Assembly (NCBI RefSeq): GCF_000794385.1
Contig: NZ_JTJB01000003.1
Location: 274,840 to 338,839 of the forward strand
Source of the DNA: Thermus sp. 2.9
Lineage (GTDB): Bacteria; Deinococcota; Deinococci; Deinococcales; Thermaceae
Length of the DNA: 64,000 nucleotides
Reading direction: 5' to 3'
The position numbers and the translations under genes were made by a program. How positions within the stretch are numbered: position 1 is the stretch's first letter; every line of letters starts with the position of its first letter. Under the pieces are notes generated by a model. It was not told the DNA's origin and ran no database searches. It saw only the letters and a list, made by a program, of their open reading frames with translations. This document shows, one piece after another, positions 62,041 through 64,000 of this stretch.

Positions 62041-62084
62041 GCTGCTGTAGCACCTTTTCGGTGGTTCCCTAAAGGGAAAGCAGC
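62041..62084 (+). other. Possible three-way-junction RNA element
   Basis: In the 318-base gap between norH and nirK. GCTGC (62041-62045) can pair with GCAGC (62080-62084). Between them lie two hairpins, CACC-TTTTC-GGTG (62051-62063) and TTCCC-TAAA-GGGAA (62065-62078). GCTSTAGCACCT occurs inside at 62044 and again at 62083. It may be a structured leader or small RNA. The stems are short, so chance is not excluded. Confidence 0.3.
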
Positions 62085-62181
62085 TCTAGCACCTCCGGCA
62101 CCTGGACAAAAGTTTAGCCTGACCATTGGGTTTTGACTTGGGTTACACCGAGGGGTTGCCCTGTCTCAGGGCTGTGGCTTG

Positions 62182-62211
62182 GGACATCTGTCACAAGGAC
62201 ACCTGTCCTTG
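62182..62211. promoter_or_regulatory. Tandem dyad operator candidate upstream of nirK
   Basis: Two 15-base direct repeats, GGACATCTGTCACAA and GGACACCTGTCCTTG. Each holds an inverted repeat GACA-N2-TGTC. They end about 60 bases before the nirK ATG. Confidence 0.5.
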
Positions 62212-62270
62212 GGGGTAGGTGCTAAAACGTGGATGGAGAGGTCCGAGTTAGGACCTGCCGGAGGTGAGCG

Positions 62271-63551
62271 ATGAAAGGTGCAAGGTTCCTACTGATGGCG
62301 GCGGTGGCCCTGGGGGTGCCGGCCCTAGCGGCGGTCAAGCGCTTTGAGCTTACGGCGCAAAGCAGCGTCTTCCCCGTGGACGAGGGGGTTTACGTAAAGG
62401 GGTTCTCCTTTGACGGCACGAGCCCGGGGCCCATGCTGGTGGTGGAGGAAGGCGACACGGTGGAGATCGTTCTGAGGAACGCGGATAGCGTAACCCACGG
62501 ACTATCTATCCACGCGGCCAACACCCAGACGTCCAAGTTCCTGGGCAACGTCCAGCCGGGGGAGGAGCGGGTCTTCCGTTTCACCGCCGACTTCCCGGGC
62601 GTCTTCATGTACCACTGCGCCCCCGGGGGGCATGGGATTATGGCCCATACCATGGGCGGACAGCACGGCATGATCGTGGTGGAGCCGAAAAAGAAGTACC
62701 GCCTCGAGGCTGAGCTTAAGCGCCCGCCCGACCTCAAGCTCTACATCGTCCAGAGCGAGTGGTACGCTTCGGGGAGGGACTTCTTTGATGGCAAAGCCAC
62801 CTACGTGGTCTTCAACGGATACAACTTCCGTTACGTCAATGAGCCCATTCCCGTGCGGCCGGGCGACTACGTGCGCATCTACTTCCTTAACGCCGGTCCC
62901 AGCCTCACCAGCACCTTCCACGTGGTGGGGGGCATTTGGGAGTACATCTACTACCAGGGAAACCCGGACAACGTCATGAAAGGCAGCCAGACCGTGTTGG
63001 CAGGCCCTTCGGACTCCTGGGTTATTGAGTGGCGGGTGCCCCCGGTGGAAGGGGACTACGCCCTGGTAACCCACGTGTTCAATACCGCCATTAAGGGAGC
63101 CTTGGGGATACTTCGGGCCAAGAAGGACGCTCCTCGGATAGGTGAGGTACGGGCGGAAGGACCCAAGGCTCTCACCGCCATCCCTGCGGACGCTAAGCGA
63201 GTGCTGGACCCCTATGGCCTGGGAACGCCTGACCACGAGCACACGGTGCGCGTGCCCCTGGACCCCGCCTTGGCCCAGCCCGTGGCGGTGGGCGCCAAGG
63301 CCCTGGAGCCCTTGCCTGTCCGGGTGCAGATGGTGGGCAACTCCTTCTATCCCAAGATCCTGGAAATCCCTGTGGGTACCACGGTGGAGTTCGTCAACGA
63401 GGACGTCTTTGACCTCTTGGAGGGGGAACGCACGGGACGGCACGACGCCGTGGTGATCAACGTTCAAGGGCCCGAGCCCTTTGTTACCCCCAAGCTGGGT
63501 CATGGGGAGCGGTACCGCATCACCTTCACCCAGCCCGGGGAGTACACCTAA
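62271..63551 (+). pseudogene. nirK: Copper nitrite reductase (NirK-like), 3' end cut off by IS982
   Basis: An exported multicopper protein (signal MKGARFLLMAAVALGVPALA). Two cupredoxin domains resemble NirK: His76 and His81 (THGLSIH), His115-Cys116 (YHCAPGG), His126, His217 (FHVVGG) and His268 (VTHVF) match type 1/type 2 copper ligands. The residue where NirK has catalytic Asp98 is Ser79, and the axial Met position reads Gln131 in an ungapped alignment, with Met128 close by. A third cupredoxin domain begins about residue 350 but ends at GEYT, where the IS starts. The stop codon TAA uses the first base of the IS. The Cys/His/Met loop that should follow is lost. GGAGGTG precedes the ATG. Confidence 0.8.
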
Positions 63552-64000
63552 CCCAAGTTGCTACCCAGCCATCTTCTGGGTCAGGAGACTGATGTTATGG
63601 GCCAGGACGAAGGTGAGAACTTTGATGACGAAACCCTCCTGGGTCACGGCGTGGATGCGCCTGGGGAAGAGGTGATGGAGCATGCTCCCCACCGTCTCCA
63701 CCACCCTCCGCCCCACGATGGCCAGGTACTGCATCCAAGGGAGATACCGCCGGCTGTTCCTCCTGCGGATGACCATGGGAACAACCTCCTGGGCCTCCCG
63801 GAGGAGGTCCTCGTACAGATGGCTCTCGTACCCCCGGTCCAGGTAGAGCTCCGCCCCCTCGGGAAGGTCCAGGGGAAGGAGGAGAAGCGAAGCGAGGTCG
63901 TGGAAGCTCCCCGGGGTCAGGTTCACCTCGTGGACGAACTTCCCGTCGTCCACCAGGAGGTGGAGCTTGAGGCCGTGGAAGTAGACCCGCTTGCTGGGGA
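63551..64000 (-). mobile_element. IS982-family element, second copy (partial at window edge)
   Basis: It starts with the same ACCCAAGTTGCTACC terminal repeat and is identical by eye to 8542-8991 over the 450 bases visible. It is inserted in the third cupredoxin domain of nirK, after ACACCTA. The right end and target duplication lie outside the window. Confidence 0.93.
63561..64000 (-). CDS. IS982-family transposase (partial)
   Basis: The C-terminal half of the same 280-residue transposase as at 8552-9394: LYLDRGYES with the second Asp and ETVGSMLHHLFPRRIHAVT with the Glu. The 5' part runs off the window. Confidence 0.9.
   Translation of the reverse strand, partial: PSKRVYFHGLKLHLLVDDGKFVHEVNLTPGSFHDLASLLLLPLDLPEGAELYLDRGYESHLYEDLLREAQEVVPMVIRRRNSRRYLPWMQYLAIVGRRVVETVGSMLHHLFPRRIHAVTQEGFVIKVLTFVLAHNISLLTQKMAG

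Noticed and set aside
62135..62148. TTGAC-TTGG-GTTAC upstream of nirK as an FNR-type box
   Set aside because: The second arm matches only partly and the position is over 100 bases from the likely start.
62139..62150. ACTTGGGTTA upstream of nirK as a remnant IS982 end
   Set aside because: Only about ten bases match the IS end and no further IS sequence or duplication is nearby, so chance is likely.

Overview
This is chromosomal DNA of a Thermus species. The evidence is very high G+C coding sequence with strong G/C third positions, tightly packed and often overlapping genes, and proteins that closely match Thermus thermophilus types (L-threonine dehydrogenase, TrpBA, MetRS, NAD-dependent ligase, Omp85, MqnC). 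Many genes also look leaderless, with a TANNNT -10 box only 6-7 nt before the start codon. No rRNA, tRNA, CRISPR array or prophage was seen.

Layout. 1-2.0 kb: prepilin genes (a ComZ/PilX-like protein and a FimT/GspH-like pseudopilin, cut by the left edge). 2-8.5 kb: thiolase, DUF503, the Omp85/BamA insertase, purine nucleoside phosphorylase, YggS, DivIVA and YdcF. 8.5-9.4 kb: an intact IS982-family element sitting on the hflX promoter. 9.4-24.7 kb: hflX, acylphosphatase, a giant TamB-like gene with one frameshift, tdh, a PQQ sugar dehydrogenase, mtnA, comF, an OmpH/Skp chaperone and a small outer-membrane barrel. 24.7-33.1 kb: CBS-ACT protein, prephenate dehydratase, a response regulator, FemX, an LptC/LptA/LptA-like trio and a BMP-type nucleoside ABC transporter. 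33.1-43.4 kb: ligA, thyX, trpBA, mqnC, an adenosine-specific kinase, bcp, rpiA and metG. 43.4-48.2 kb: ctpA, ftsE, hpf, an EnvC-like protein and ftsX. 48.9-54.8 kb: a MoxR-DUF58-VWA-VWA operon and an aldolase/dehydrogenase pair. 54.9-64 kb: peptidases and a denitrification/nitric-oxide island (YwiC, haem-copper-like small protein, cupin, RIC N-domain, Rrf2 regulator, norCBH, nirK). nirK is cut by a second IS982 copy that runs off the right edge.

How the parts work together. Several modules serve the outer envelope: BamA, TamB, OmpH, the Lpt-like trio, FemX, and FtsE/FtsX/EnvC. The right end is an NO-response locus. Two copies of a TTGAC-N4-GTCAT box, one before norC and one before the RIC-like gene, suggest a shared CRP/FNR-type activator. 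The loss of the nirK 3' end to the IS probably leaves NO reduction but not this nitrite reductase.

The most unusual signals are regulatory. metG is preceded by a promoter, a 7-codon leaderless ORF, and competing antiterminator and terminator hairpins. trpBA is preceded by a 28-codon leaderless ORF with a good promoter and a small terminator-like hairpin. Single-base indels in homopolymer-like runs break divIVA, tamB, comF and metG (twice). They could be sequencing errors or true mutations, and this is not decidable from the sequence alone.
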